This document shows positions 7,273-16,328 of a DNA stretch of 64,000 nt, one piece after another. The notes beneath the pieces were generated by a model. The model was given only the letters and a program-made list of their open reading frames with translations. It had not been told where the DNA came from and made no database searches. The DNA lies in NCBI RefSeq assembly GCF_002262875.1, contig NZ_NKYE01000013.1:124001-188000 (forward strand). The letters run 5' to 3'. The stretch comes from Amycolatopsis antarctica (GTDB taxonomy: Bacteria > Actinomycetota > Actinomycetes > Mycobacteriales > Pseudonocardiaceae). How positions within the stretch are numbered: the first letter of the stretch is position 1; each line of letters begins with the position of its first letter. The position numbers were made by a program, and so were the translations under genes.

Positions 7273-9564
7273 GTGGCGACTCCTGAGACGGAAACCCTGG
7301 TCATCGACACCACCGCGCACGCCGAGAGCACCCCCGAGGTGCCCCAGCCGTACGCCGAACTCGGCCTCGCCGACGACGAGTACACCCGCATCCGGGAGAT
7401 CCTGGGACGCAGGCCGACCGACGCCGAGCTGGCGATGTACTCGGTGATGTGGAGCGAGCACTGCTCCTACAAGTCGTCCAAGACGCACCTGAAGTACTTC
7501 GGCGAGACCACCACCGAGGAGATGCGCTCCAAGATGCTCGCCGGGATCGGCGAGAACGCGGGTGTGGTGGACATCGGCGACGGCTGGGCCGTCACCTTCA
7601 AGGTGGAGAGCCACAACCACCCGTCCTACGTGGAGCCGTACCAGGGCGCGGCCACCGGCGTCGGCGGCATCGTCCGCGACATCCTGGCCATGGGCGCCCG
7701 CCCGCTCGCCGTGGCCGACCCGCTGCGCTTCGGCCCGGCCGACGCCCCGGACACCGCGCGGGTGCTGCCAGGGATCGTCGCCGGGGTCGCCGGTTACGGC
7801 AACTGCCTCGGCCTGCCCAACGTCGGCGGCGAGGTCGTCTTCGACGCGAGCTACGCCGGTAACCCGCTGGTCAACGCCATGTGCGTCGGCGCGATGCGGG
7901 TGGAGGACCTGCATCTCGCGCACGCCTCGGGCACCGGTAACCGGATCATCCTGTTCGGGGCGCGCACCGGTCTCGACGGAATCGGTGGCGTGTCCGTGCT
8001 CGCCAGCGACAGCTTCAACGAGAGCACCGGACGCAAAAAGCTGCCCAGCGTGCAGGTGGGTGACCCGTTCGCGGAGAAGGTGCTCATCGAGTGCTGCCTC
8101 GAACTGTTCGCCAAGCGCATCGTCGTCGGCATCCAGGACCTCGGCGGCGCCGGGCTGTCCTGCGCGACCTCCGAGCTGGCCGCCGCCGGCGATGGTGGTA
8201 TGCACGTCGTGCTCGACCAGGTTCCCTTGCGTGCCAAGGGAATGACGCCCGCCGAGATCCTTTCCAGCGAGTCGCAGGAACGGATGTGCGCCGTGGTCGC
8301 ACCATCCGATGTGGACGCTTTCATGGAGGTCTGCGCGAAGTGGGACGTCACCGCGACCGACATCGGTGAGGTGACCGACGGGGAGAACCTGGTGATCACC
8401 TGGCACGGCGAGACCGTCGTGGACGTGCCGCCGCGCACCGTCGCGCACCAGGGGCCGGTGTACGAGCGCCCGTTCGCCCGGCCGTCCGGACAGGACGCCC
8501 TGCAGGCCGAGGTGCCGGACGCGCTGGAACGTCCGTCCACTCCGGACCAGCTCCGGGAGACGGTGTTGCGCCTCATCTCCTCGCCGAACCTGTGCTCGAA
8601 GGAATGGGTCACCAGCCAGTACGACCGGTACGTGCGCGGCAACACCGTGCTCGCACAGCCGTCCGACTCCGGTGTGGTGCGCATCGACGAGAAGACCGGC
8701 CGCGGCGTCGCCGTCTCGACGGACTGCAACAGCAAGTTCGTCCACCTCGACCCGTACGCCGGCACGCAGCTCGCGCTGGCCGAGGCGTACCGCAACGTGG
8801 CCACCAGCGGGGCGAGCCCGCTGGCCGTCACCAACTGCCTGAACTTCGGCGCCCCCACCGATCCCGGGGTGATGTGGCAGTTCGAGCGCGCGGTGCACGG
8901 CCTCGCCGACGGTTGCGCCCAGCTCGGCATTCCGGTCACCGGCGGCAACGTCAGCTTCTTCAACCAGACGGGCAGCACCGCGATCCTGCCCACCCCGGTG
9001 GTCGGTGTGCTCGGTGTGATCGACGACGTCCGCCGCCGCATTCCCACCGGAATCGGCGCGGAGGCCGGGGAATCGCTGCTGCTGCTCGGGGACACGCGTG
9101 ACGAGTTCGGTGGCTCCGCATGGGCCGAGGTGGTGCACGGTCACCTCGGCGGCCTGCCGCCCGACGTCGACCTCGAACGTGAGCGGCTGCTGGCCGAGAT
9201 CCTGGTCGCCGCCTCGCGGGACGGTCTCGTCTCCGCCGCCCACGACCTCTCCGACGGCGGGCTCGCGCAGACGCTCGTCGAGACCGTCCTGATCGGACAG
9301 TGCGGTGCCCGCGTCGTCCTCGCCGACGACCAGGATCCGTTCGTGCAGCTCTTCGCCGAGTCGGCGGGACGGGTGCTGGTCGCCGTCCCGCGCACCGAGG
9401 AACTGCGGTTCACCGAGATGTGCGACGCTCGCGGCATGCCGTGGCGCAAGACCGGCGTCGTCGATCCGGACTCCGGGGCGCTGGAGATCCAGGACGTCGC
9501 GACCTTCGGCCTCGACGAGCTGCGCGCCTCGTGGGAAGGGACCCTGCCCGCGCTCTTCGGCTGA
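7273..9564 (+). CDS. purL: Phosphoribosylformylglycinamidine synthase large subunit PurL (small-type)
   Basis: This 763-residue protein is the ATP-dependent synthetase subunit of FGAM synthase and needs PurS and PurQ, both encoded 5 kb upstream. The family landmarks are present: MWSEHCSYKSSK near residue 57, the catalytic region KVESHNHPS near residue 115, and two AIRS-type halves with GGNVSFFNQT in the second. The GTG at 7273 is chosen because similarity begins here; upstream sequence in the same frame reads through the palindromes. The start appears leaderless. Confidence 0.96.
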   Translation: MATPETETLVIDTTAHAESTPEVPQPYAELGLADDEYTRIREILGRRPTDAELAMYSVMWSEHCSYKSSKTHLKYFGETTTEEMRSKMLAGIGENAGVVDIGDGWAVTFKVESHNHPSYVEPYQGAATGVGGIVRDILAMGARPLAVADPLRFGPADAPDTARVLPGIVAGVAGYGNCLGLPNVGGEVVFDASYAGNPLVNAMCVGAMRVEDLHLAHASGTGNRIILFGARTGLDGIGGVSVLASDSFNESTGRKKLPSVQVGDPFAEKVLIECCLELFAKRIVVGIQDLGGAGLSCATSELAAAGDGGMHVVLDQVPLRAKGMTPAEILSSESQERMCAVVAPSDVDAFMEVCAKWDVTATDIGEVTDGENLVITWHGETVVDVPPRTVAHQGPVYERPFARPSGQDALQAEVPDALERPSTPDQLRETVLRLISSPNLCSKEWVTSQYDRYVRGNTVLAQPSDSGVVRIDEKTGRGVAVSTDCNSKFVHLDPYAGTQLALAEAYRNVATSGASPLAVTNCLNFGAPTDPGVMWQFERAVHGLADGCAQLGIPVTGGNVSFFNQTGSTAILPTPVVGVLGVIDDVRRRIPTGIGAEAGESLLLLGDTRDEFGGSAWAEVVHGHLGGLPPDVDLERERLLAEILVAASRDGLVSAAHDLSDGGLAQTLVETVLIGQCGARVVLADDQDPFVQLFAESAGRVLVAVPRTEELRFTEMCDARGMPWRKTGVVDPDSGALEIQDVATFGLDELRASWEGTLPALFG

Positions 9565-9574
9565 CCGGAAACCC

Positions 9575-10069
9575 ATGGGCGACAAGGGTTTCCGGATCAG
9601 AACGACCACGGCCGAGGACGCCGGTTTCCTGCGGGAGATGCTGCTCGCCGCCGCCACCTGGCGTCCCGGCGAGGAGGCCACCGGGACGGACGTGCTCGCC
9701 GATCCCGCCGTCGCGCACTACGTCGACGGCTGGCCGCGTACGGGTGACCGTGGCGTCGTGGCGGTGGCAGGCGAACCGGTCGGCGCGGCGTGGCTGCGCT
9801 ACCTGCCCGCGGACGACCCCGGATACGGTTTCGTCGCCGCGGACGTGCCCGAGCTGTCGATGGGCGTCACCGCCGCGTGGCGCGGGCGCGGCGTCGGCCG
9901 GGCGCTGCTGCGCGCCCTGCTGGAGGACGCGCACGCGGCGGGGGTGGCCACCGTGTCGCTGAGCGTGGAGCGGGACAACCACGCCGTGCACCTCTACCGA
10001 GGCGAGGGTTTCACGGTGGTGGCGAAGGAACCCGGCGCGTACACCATGATCCGCACGCTGACCGGTTAG
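9575..10069 (+). CDS. GNAT-family N-acetyltransferase
   Basis: This 164-residue single-domain acetyltransferase has the acetyl-CoA-binding motif A (AWRGRGVGRALLRALL, near residue 108) and a typical motif B end (NHAVHLYRGEGF). The acceptor substrate is unknown. It starts 10 nt after purL and probably shares its transcript. A terminator follows. Confidence 0.88.
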   Translation: MGDKGFRIRTTTAEDAGFLREMLLAAATWRPGEEATGTDVLADPAVAHYVDGWPRTGDRGVVAVAGEPVGAAWLRYLPADDPGYGFVAADVPELSMGVTAAWRGRGVGRALLRALLEDAHAAGVATVSLSVERDNHAVHLYRGEGFTVVAKEPGAYTMIRTLTG

Positions 10070-10071
10070 GG

Positions 10072-10128
10072 CGGGTCCGGCAATTTTCGGTCGACGGGAT
10101 TACCGCGACCACGGAATTGCCGGACCCG
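10072..10128 (+). terminator. Hairpin terminator after the GNAT gene
   Basis: A perfect 14-bp inverted repeat (10072-10085 with 10115-10128) starts 3 nt after the stop codon and ends the purL-GNAT unit. Confidence 0.75.
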
Positions 10129-10138
10129 ACCCAGGGCC

Positions 10139-10320
10139 TAGTACTGCAACGGCACTCGTGGGGCGGCTAGTGGATCAAGTCGTGGGTGATGGATGTGGTG
10201 GCGGCTGAGCTGGGTCGGGGGCGGGAACGGATTGCGGGTCGTCGCCGTGCCGGCCTCGGTGACACGCAACCCCAGCTCCTCGGCCAGGGCCGCGTACCGC
10301 TTTGTTGCGGTAGCGGCCCC
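10139..10320 (-). pseudogene. Possible mosaic of mobile-element or gene remnants
   Basis: On the minus strand this stretch reads as a short coding-like tail, containing YAALAEELGLRVTEAG and ending PRVPLQY-stop. It has no start codon or complete domain. The style is of C-terminal fragments of horizontally mobile genes, and the CTAGTACTGCAACGGCAC end resembles the edge of an actinobacterial insertion-sequence gene. This is recollection of style, not a match I can verify. It may simply be non-coding. Confidence 0.3.
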
Positions 10321-10323
10321 CGC

Positions 10324-10364
10324 GATCGGCCGATCGTCGCCCTGGGGCGGCCGATCGGCCGATC
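10324..10364. promoter_or_regulatory. Two GATCGGCCGATC palindromes upstream of the S33-type hydrolase
   Basis: The perfect 12-bp palindrome occurs at 10324-10335 and 10353-10364, 29 bp apart and 25 bp before the hydrolase ATG. Paired palindromes just upstream of a gene are typical of repressor operators. No cognate regulator is evident nearby. Confidence 0.5.
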
Positions 10365-10389
10365 AGCCCGGATCTGGTGGGCTGTCACC

Positions 10390-11814
10390 ATGAGCCGCAT
10401 GTCGATCAAGAAACTCGCCGGGCCGGTACTTGTCGGCCTGCTGCTCGTACCGCTGTTGCCGGTAACAGCAACGGCTGCGGAGGGCCTGTCCTGGCAGCCG
10501 TGTCGAACCGTCGCGGGTGGCTGGCCCGCTGAGGACCAGCGCACCGAATGCGCCACGATTACGGTGCCAATTGATTACGCGCAACCGGACGGGCGCACGT
10601 TCGAGTTGGCGGTGAGCCGGATCAAGGCCACCGGCAGCCGGGACGGGGTTATCCTGGTCAACCCGGGCGGTCCCGGCGCTTCCGGCATGAGCATGCCGCG
10701 GGATCTGCTGGCCACGAAGGCCGCGGGACTCGGTGTGCACCACGACATCATCGGCTTCGCCCCGCGCGGAGTCGGCTACAGCGCCGGGCTGGCCTGCCCG
10801 CAGGACAGCCCCGCACCGGATCCTTCGTTGTCCGACAAGGAAGAAGCCCGCTTGCAGTCCGAACGCGACGCCCGGCACTACCAGGACTGCGTGGCGCGGG
10901 ACCCGGAGTTCACGGCGAATTTGACCACCGCGAACGTCGCCCGCGACATGGACCGGATCCGGCAGTCGCTCGGCGAGGAAAAGATCGGCTACTACGGGAT
11001 TTCCTGGGGCACCGCGCTGGGCGCCGAATACCGCACGCTGTTCGACGACCACGTCGCCGCGATGCTGCTCGACTCGGTCATGGGGTCCACCTTCGACCTC
11101 ACCGCGGTCGACCACGATCAGATGACGGCGCTGGAGAACTCGTTCCATGACTTCGCCGGCTGGTTGGCAGACAACGACCGCGTCTACCACTTCGGCGCCA
11201 CGAAGGAGGCGGTCACCAAGGCCCTGCTGGACCTGCGGGAGCAGGCGTCCGACCGGAGCACGGTCGAAGGCCTGCTCCTCGGAGCCCGCGGCGAATGGCC
11301 GGAGTCGGCCCAGCAGCTGGTGCAGCTCCGCTCCGGCGGCGAGGTGCCCGGCGCGGCCGTGCCCGCCCGCATCGGCTTCGACTGGAACGATCCGAACCCG
11401 ACGTTCAACCCGGACCAGGAGAACGCGTTGATCTGCAACGAATCGAGCGGCACCCGCGACTTCGAAACGCACTGGCGCAACCACCTCGCGCTGTCCGCCG
11501 AACTCCCGGTCGCCGGCAGCCACGGCTCCCACGACGGCCGTTGCGCCGGCTGGCCACGGCCCGCCACCACGTGGGACTTCAAGCCGGGCAAGAGCCCACT
11601 GCAGCTCGTCGGTCACGCCTACGAGTCGGTCACGCCGCTACCCTGGGCCCACGACATGCGCGCCCGCATTGGCGGCTCGCTCCTCACTGTCGAGGACGAC
11701 GTGCACGGTTCACTGGCAAACCTGCCGTGCGCCTCGAAAGCGGTCGAGTTCTTCGACACCGGCAAAACCTCCAACGCCACCTGCCCGGGTGCCCCGATCC
11801 CCCCGGCGGCCTAG
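10390..11814 (+). CDS. Secreted alpha/beta-hydrolase of the tripeptidyl aminopeptidase type (S33-like)
   Basis: This 474-residue protein has a signal peptide (hydrophobic segment about residues 10-28). It then has an alpha/beta-hydrolase core with oxyanion strand VNPGGPGASG and nucleophile motif GISWGT. A likely His is in DDVHGSL near the C-terminus. The usual acidic residue before TP (family pattern DPATP) is Glu here (YESVTP), and the normally conserved GFDPRG reads GFAPRG. Family members release tripeptides from extracellular proteins; these changes may alter activity. Its stop overlaps that of the convergent gene in the sequence CTAG. A homologue lies at 50315. Confidence 0.83.
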   Translation: MSRMSIKKLAGPVLVGLLLVPLLPVTATAAEGLSWQPCRTVAGGWPAEDQRTECATITVPIDYAQPDGRTFELAVSRIKATGSRDGVILVNPGGPGASGMSMPRDLLATKAAGLGVHHDIIGFAPRGVGYSAGLACPQDSPAPDPSLSDKEEARLQSERDARHYQDCVARDPEFTANLTTANVARDMDRIRQSLGEEKIGYYGISWGTALGAEYRTLFDDHVAAMLLDSVMGSTFDLTAVDHDQMTALENSFHDFAGWLADNDRVYHFGATKEAVTKALLDLREQASDRSTVEGLLLGARGEWPESAQQLVQLRSGGEVPGAAVPARIGFDWNDPNPTFNPDQENALICNESSGTRDFETHWRNHLALSAELPVAGSHGSHDGRCAGWPRPATTWDFKPGKSPLQLVGHAYESVTPLPWAHDMRARIGGSLLTVEDDVHGSLANLPCASKAVEFFDTGKTSNATCPGAPIPPAA

Positions 11815-12617
11815 GCCAGGTTCAGCGCGGCCACGCAGCCGTCCTGGACCTCGACCGACCCGCTCACCGGGCCACCGTCGAGCTGCCCGCCGATCTCCGC
11901 GCCGGTGCCCGTGTCCGCGCCCACGGTCAGGGCGGGCGCCCCGGCCGTGATCTTGCCGACGGCGGTGGAGAGCTGCTGACCTGCGAAGCCACAGGCGATG
12001 GCCTCGGCGGCCGGGCCGTCCTTGGCGTTGAGCGCGTCGACGAAGCGCTGGGCGACGGCCAGCGGGCTGTTCTGGGCGGGATCGGCGGACGGTGACGCAG
12101 ACGAGGGAGCGGACGATCGGGGCCCGCTGGTGAACAGCGAGAAGTCCTGCCAGCACCACGAGCCGCCGGAGTTCAGCAGCCGTCCCCGCATACTCGACGG
12201 CACACCGTCCACCTGGCCGCGAAGGCTCACCACCGCCTCCATGGCCGAGCCCTCGCGGACGCTGTCGACGCTGAGATCCCGCACCCGGTCCGCACCGGTG
12301 ATCGCGCGGTCCACGTCCGGTTCGGCGGTCGGGCACTTCAGCTCGTCGAGAGCGACGGCGTCCCGTGAGTTCAGGCCGCCGACGAGCCGGTCGGCGACGG
12401 CGCGCGGATCGCCCGGCTCGTCCTCGCCGAGTAGGAAACCCGGCGCAAGGAACCCGGTCACCGCCAGCACCGCCAGTGCCACCACCGCGGCTGTCAGCCC
12501 CGCCCACAAGCCGGGACGGCGACGCGGCGGCCGCGGCGGCGCGGGAGTCGGAGCGGCCGGTGGCGGCTCCGGGGCCGAGGCGTCGGTGAACATGCCACGA
12601 CCAGGGGGTTCGGTCAT
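11811..12617 (-). CDS. Membrane-anchored protein with duplicated NTF2/DUF4878-like region, paralogue 1
   Basis: This 268-residue protein has a Pro-rich cytoplasmic N-terminus (1-35) and one membrane segment (about 40-60) ending in TGFLAPGFLLGED. An extracellular part follows with two similar halves, each with a LNxxDxxAxxxLxC pattern. It is a paralogue of the next gene and shares the TGFLAPGFLLG junction with it. The double-half pattern with single cysteines suggests a small exported sensor or binding domain; no enzyme motif is seen. The function is unknown. The start has GAGAGG upstream. Confidence 0.72.
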   Translation of the reverse strand: MTEPPGRGMFTDASAPEPPPAAPTPAPPRPPRRRPGLWAGLTAAVVALAVLAVTGFLAPGFLLGEDEPGDPRAVADRLVGGLNSRDAVALDELKCPTAEPDVDRAITGADRVRDLSVDSVREGSAMEAVVSLRGQVDGVPSSMRGRLLNSGGSWCWQDFSLFTSGPRSSAPSSASPSADPAQNSPLAVAQRFVDALNAKDGPAAEAIACGFAGQQLSTAVGKITAGAPALTVGADTGTGAEIGGQLDGGPVSGSVEVQDGCVAALNLA

Positions 12618-12755
12618 TCCGGGGTGCCTCTCGCCGGTCGCGGCGTCAGATCCGTGGACGCGCGTGGTGGAGACCCGGCGTCAGGTCCGGCCTCCGCGTG
12701 CGGCGTAACCGTAATCCACCCGCCCGGGCCCCGGATAGTTCTGTGCCGGGCAGCT

Positions 12756-12809
12756 CACACCGCGAACGGCGGCGGCCCGGAATCCCGGGTCGCCGCCGTT
12801 CGCGGTGTG
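12756..12809 (-). terminator. Long hairpin terminator between the paralogues
   Basis: A 25-bp stem with a single G-U-type mismatch (12756-12780 with 12785-12809) and a 4-nt loop lies just beyond the stop of the 12834-13973 gene. It separates the two paralogues transcriptionally. Confidence 0.85.
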
Positions 12810-12833
12810 GTGTCGCTGGTGGAGCGCTTCGGC

Positions 12834-13973
12834 TCAGAAACCGATCACGAAGATGTTGAACACGCACGGCGGGTTCTCGTCGGCCATGACCGAGATGAAA
12901 CCGCTGGCTTCCTTGCCGTCGATGGTGCCGCTGATGTCCACGAAGTCACTCGCATCGACCGTGTCGGCGGCGGCCAGTGCGGGCGCGGAGGCACTGGTCA
13001 CCTTCTCGATGGCGTCCCGGGCGTCCATCGCGTTCTCGCACATCATCGCCTCGACGCCGGCCTTGTCCTTGGCGTTGAGCTTCGCGACGACGTCCTGGGC
13101 CAGCGCGATCGACGCCGGGTTGCCCTCGCTGGGGCCGTTGCCGGACGAGGAACTCGACGGCTTGCTGCTGCTCTCCTCGGAGGACTTGGAGGTCCGCGAG
13201 GGACGCTCCGCCGAGGGCTTGTCCTGCTTGCCACCGGCGGAGCCCGCGTTGGTCATGTTCTTCCAGCACCACTTCTCGCCCTGCTTGGCGAGCGTGCCCT
13301 TGACCTGGCCGTTGTCCTTCTTGGTGACCACGTCGACGAGGGCGGTGTACTCGGTCTCCGAGACCTTGGTACCGGCGCCGGCGAGCTTCGCCGACTCCAC
13401 CGCGTCGATGTCGTCGATGGCGCTCTGCACGCGACGCTCGGCGTCCGGGCACTTCAGCGCGTTGAGCGCGTTCTTGTCCTTGGCGTTGAGCGCGGAGACG
13501 AGGCTGTTGGTCGTGTCCTCCGGCGAGGCGCCCGCCTCCTTGTCGCCACCGTCGTCACCGAGCAGGAAGCCCGGGGCGAGGAAACCGGTGATCAGGAACG
13601 CGATCACCACGACCGCGCCACCGGAGAGCCCGATCCACAGACCGGTCTTCTTCTTTTTCGGCGGCGGGGGGCCACCGAAGCCGCCGCCGTACTGGTTGGG
13701 GTCCTGGTAGCCCTGCTGCGGGTAGGCACCCGTCTGCGGGTACTGCTGCTGGTAGCCGCCGTCCTGGCCGGGATAACCCTGCTGGGGGTAACCACCCTGC
13801 TGGTAACCGCCGTCCTGGGGATAGCCGCCTTGCTGGGGGTAATTGCCTTGCTGCGGGTAACCGCCGCCCTGCTGGGGAAAGCCGCCGGACTGCGGGTAAC
13901 CGCCGCCCTGACCCTGGCCGTAGGGGTCGGGCTGCTGCCCGTAAGGCTGCCCCGGCTGTGGTGGGTACGTCAT
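12834..13973 (-). CDS. Membrane-anchored protein with long Gly/Tyr/Pro/Gln repeat tail, paralogue 2
   Basis: This 379-residue protein begins with a low-complexity region of about 105 residues built from GGYPQQG-type repeats. A KKKK stop-transfer cluster, one membrane segment (about 112-134) and the TGFLAPGFLLGDD junction found in the neighbouring paralogue follow. The outer part has two NTF2/DUF4878-like halves (SALNAKDKNALNALKC and VAKLNAKDKAGVEAMMC) joined by a Ser/Lys-rich linker. The repeat tail is predicted to be disordered and cytoplasmic. It may drive clustering, as in other Gly/Tyr/Gln-rich actinobacterial membrane proteins, but that is inference. Confidence 0.75.
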   Translation of the reverse strand: MTYPPQPGQPYGQQPDPYGQGQGGGYPQSGGFPQQGGGYPQQGNYPQQGGYPQDGGYQQGGYPQQGYPGQDGGYQQQYPQTGAYPQQGYQDPNQYGGGFGGPPPPKKKKTGLWIGLSGGAVVVIAFLITGFLAPGFLLGDDGGDKEAGASPEDTTNSLVSALNAKDKNALNALKCPDAERRVQSAIDDIDAVESAKLAGAGTKVSETEYTALVDVVTKKDNGQVKGTLAKQGEKWCWKNMTNAGSAGGKQDKPSAERPSRTSKSSEESSSKPSSSSSGNGPSEGNPASIALAQDVVAKLNAKDKAGVEAMMCENAMDARDAIEKVTSASAPALAAADTVDASDFVDISGTIDGKEASGFISVMADENPPCVFNIFVIGF

Positions 13974-14156
13974 GCCAAAGCCTTCCGTGGATCACTGCGC
14001 CCACGCTGGTGCGCTCGGTGGTGCGACGTGGCGACTGAGGCAGTGGTTCCCCCTGGCCGGAGTCACGGCGCTTGTGCCACCGCATTGTGCCCCCGATCGT
14101 CTTGTTCCGAGGGGCAGGGGTGGCGGCCGTTATCAGGGGGTGACCAGCGCGGACGG

Positions 14157-14197
14157 CGAAGGGCTCCCGCCCGGCGGTGCCGGAGGGGAGCCCTTCG
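14157..14197 (-). terminator. Hairpin terminator after the GH25 lysozyme
   Basis: A perfect 12-bp inverted repeat (14157-14168 with 14186-14197) lies 18 nt downstream of the lysozyme stop on the minus strand. The rest of 13974-14214 shows no gene. Confidence 0.72.
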
Positions 14198-14214
14198 TCG
14201 TGCGGGTCGGTATC

Positions 14215-15117
14215 TCAGCCGTTGGCGAGTGCCTGCAGCCGATCGAACGCGCCGTTGAACGAGTTCTGGTCGATGGGGCTGGAGCTGTACTGCCAGATCG
14301 TGTGGAAACCCCAGCCGTTCGGCAGCGCGCCGACCGAACCGGAGTAGCGGGCGATCCACAGCGGGACGGTGGCACCGAAGTTGTGCCCGCCGACGCACTG
14401 GTTCCACCAGCTCGTCGACGTGTAGATGGTCGGCCAGCGCCCGGTGCGGGCCTGGTAGGTGTCGTGGAAGTCCTTGATCCAGTTGGCCATCGCGGTGGGG
14501 CTCAGGCCGTAGCAGGTCGCGCCGTACGGGTTGTACTCCATGTCCAGCGCCCCGGGCAGGGTCTTCCCGTCGCGGGACCAGCCGCCGCCACCGTCGACGA
14601 AGTAGTTCGCCTGGGCGGCTCCGCTGGAACGGTCCGGCAGCGCGAAGTGGTACGCGCCGCGGATCATGCCGACGTTGTAGGAACCGTTGTACTGCTGGGT
14701 GAAGTACGGGTTCTTGTAGCCGGTGCCCTCGGTCGCCTTGACGTAGACGAACTTCTTGCCCTGGCCCCAGTATGCGTTCCAGTCGACGTTGCCCTGGTGG
14801 CCGCTGACGTCGATGCCGGGGACGGTGGCCAGCGCCTGCGCCCCGTCGGAGTTCAGGCCCTGCGGGGTCAGTGCGCTCGCCTGCGTCTGCGGGCTGGACG
14901 CGTCGCCCTCGGCGATCCGGATCTGCGAGCCCAGCTCGTGATCGTTGGCCTGGACGTACTCGGCGACGGGAACGCCGTCGACGTAGGCGGGAGCGGCCTC
15001 TGTGGCTGCCGGTGCCGCCGATGCGGGGATGGTCGTCGTGCCGAGCAGGAGCACTCCGACCGTTGCGGTGACAGCAGCGCCAAGGGCACGCCGCCAGCTT
15101 CTTCCTGCGGTGGACAT
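14215..15117 (-). CDS. Secreted GH25 lysozyme (N,O-diacetylmuramidase type)
   Basis: This 300-residue protein has a signal peptide (about 1-35) and a GH25 catalytic domain. The first catalytic Asp is in GIDVSGHQGNVDW and the DxE pair is in GALDMEYNPYG; YVKATEGTGY and TIYTSTSWW are also typical. The enzyme cleaves the glycan strands of peptidoglycan. An ATG five codons upstream also exists, but the ATG at 15117 has GGAGG at a proper distance. It is the first of two tandem GH25 genes with separate promoters. Confidence 0.9.
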   Translation of the reverse strand: MSTAGRSWRRALGAAVTATVGVLLLGTTTIPASAAPAATEAAPAYVDGVPVAEYVQANDHELGSQIRIAEGDASSPQTQASALTPQGLNSDGAQALATVPGIDVSGHQGNVDWNAYWGQGKKFVYVKATEGTGYKNPYFTQQYNGSYNVGMIRGAYHFALPDRSSGAAQANYFVDGGGGWSRDGKTLPGALDMEYNPYGATCYGLSPTAMANWIKDFHDTYQARTGRWPTIYTSTSWWNQCVGGHNFGATVPLWIARYSGSVGALPNGWGFHTIWQYSSSPIDQNSFNGAFDRLQALANG

Positions 15118-15328
15118 AGGGGGATCCTCCATTGATAGCCCTCGCGATGGACGGCACTGCAGGTAGCCGTCCGGGCATTGATTGTTATGGACGAATTCCC
15201 GTTTGTCACGAAATCGCGTGAAATTGATTCTGCGGGTGAGTGATTCACACGAATGGCCCTCGGTCGTGCGCGATCTTGGACGTGTTGACCTGCGACGAGT
15301 GGTTTGTTAATTAGCCACGAGTCGTGAA

Positions 15329-16213
15329 TTATCCACGGGCGAGCGTGCCGAGTTGGTCGAATGACCCGTTGAAGTAGTTCTGGTCCCCGGGCAACGTCCC
15401 CTCCGCGGCGAACTGCCAGATCGAGTGCGTCGGCCAGCCTGCGGGCAATGGTCCGATCTCCGGGGCGTACCGCGCGAGCCAGAGCGGATTCGTCGATCCG
15501 AACGACGTACTGCCCCCGGTGCACAACTGCCACCAGCTCGTGCTCGTGTAGATCGTCGGAGCCCGGCCGGTACGCCGCTGGTAGGTGTCCGAGAAGTCCT
15601 TGATCCACGCCGTCATGGCGGCCGGATCGAGGCCGTAGCACTTGTCCTCGCTGTACGGGTTGTACTCCACGTCCAGCGCACCGGGCAGCGTGTTGCCGTC
15701 GGCCGACCAGCCACCACCGTGGTCGACGAAGTAGTCGGCCTGCGGTCCGCCGGGGCCCACGTCGGGGCGGGCGAAGTGGTAGGCCCCGCGGACCATCCCG
15801 GAGGCTCGCGCGCCGCCGTACTGCTGGTCGAAGTGCGGGTTGAGGTAGCCGGTGCCCTCGGTCGCCTTCGCGTACACGAACCGTGCGCCCATGCCGGACG
15901 CCGCCTTCCAGTCCACCGGGCCCTGGTGACCGCTGACATCGTGGCCCCAGGTCTGGCCGGCGGCGACCGAACGCGCGGAGGGGCCACCGTGCACGCCCTC
16001 CTCGGCGGCGATCCGGACTCCGGCACGGTTGCTCGCGGCCAGGCTGTAGTCGGCACCTGCACCGGTCACCACTGATCCCGGCCCGCCGGGGGCGTCGGAG
16101 GTGGCGGACGCGGCGGAGGCCGGCGTGCCGGGGACGAGGAGGGCACCCAGCGTCAGCGCGGCGAGCGCGACGCCGGTCGAGGGTCGGCGGGCGTGGTCAG
16201 GGGCAGCGTTCAC
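15329..16213 (-). CDS. Second secreted GH25 lysozyme
   Basis: This 294-residue paralogue of the neighbouring lysozyme has a signal peptide (about 1-35). The catalytic Asp is in GHDVSGHQGPVDW and the DxE pair in ALDVEYNPYS, both intact. It shares the YAKATEGTGYLNPHF and TIYTSTSWWQLC segments with its neighbour. The GTG at 16213 follows GGGAG. The 210-bp A+T-richer gap separating it from the other copy suggests independent regulation after a tandem duplication. Confidence 0.88.
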   Translation of the reverse strand: MNAAPDHARRPSTGVALAALTLGALLVPGTPASAASATSDAPGGPGSVVTGAGADYSLAASNRAGVRIAAEEGVHGGPSARSVAAGQTWGHDVSGHQGPVDWKAASGMGARFVYAKATEGTGYLNPHFDQQYGGARASGMVRGAYHFARPDVGPGGPQADYFVDHGGGWSADGNTLPGALDVEYNPYSEDKCYGLDPAAMTAWIKDFSDTYQRRTGRAPTIYTSTSWWQLCTGGSTSFGSTNPLWLARYAPEIGPLPAGWPTHSIWQFAAEGTLPGDQNYFNGSFDQLGTLARG

Positions 16214-16328
16214 CGTGGCTCCCGAAGCGTTGGCGGCCTGGTCCGGGGCAAACGATGCCTGTTCTGAACGGGATTCGCGATTTACGTCACCCGGTGGGAT
16301 GACGGCGAATCGGACACCGGGGACGGTG

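Noticed and set aside
6826..9681. Long minus-strand frame across purL
   Set aside because: It is antisense to purL and runs through the palindrome cluster, with no recognisable protein features.
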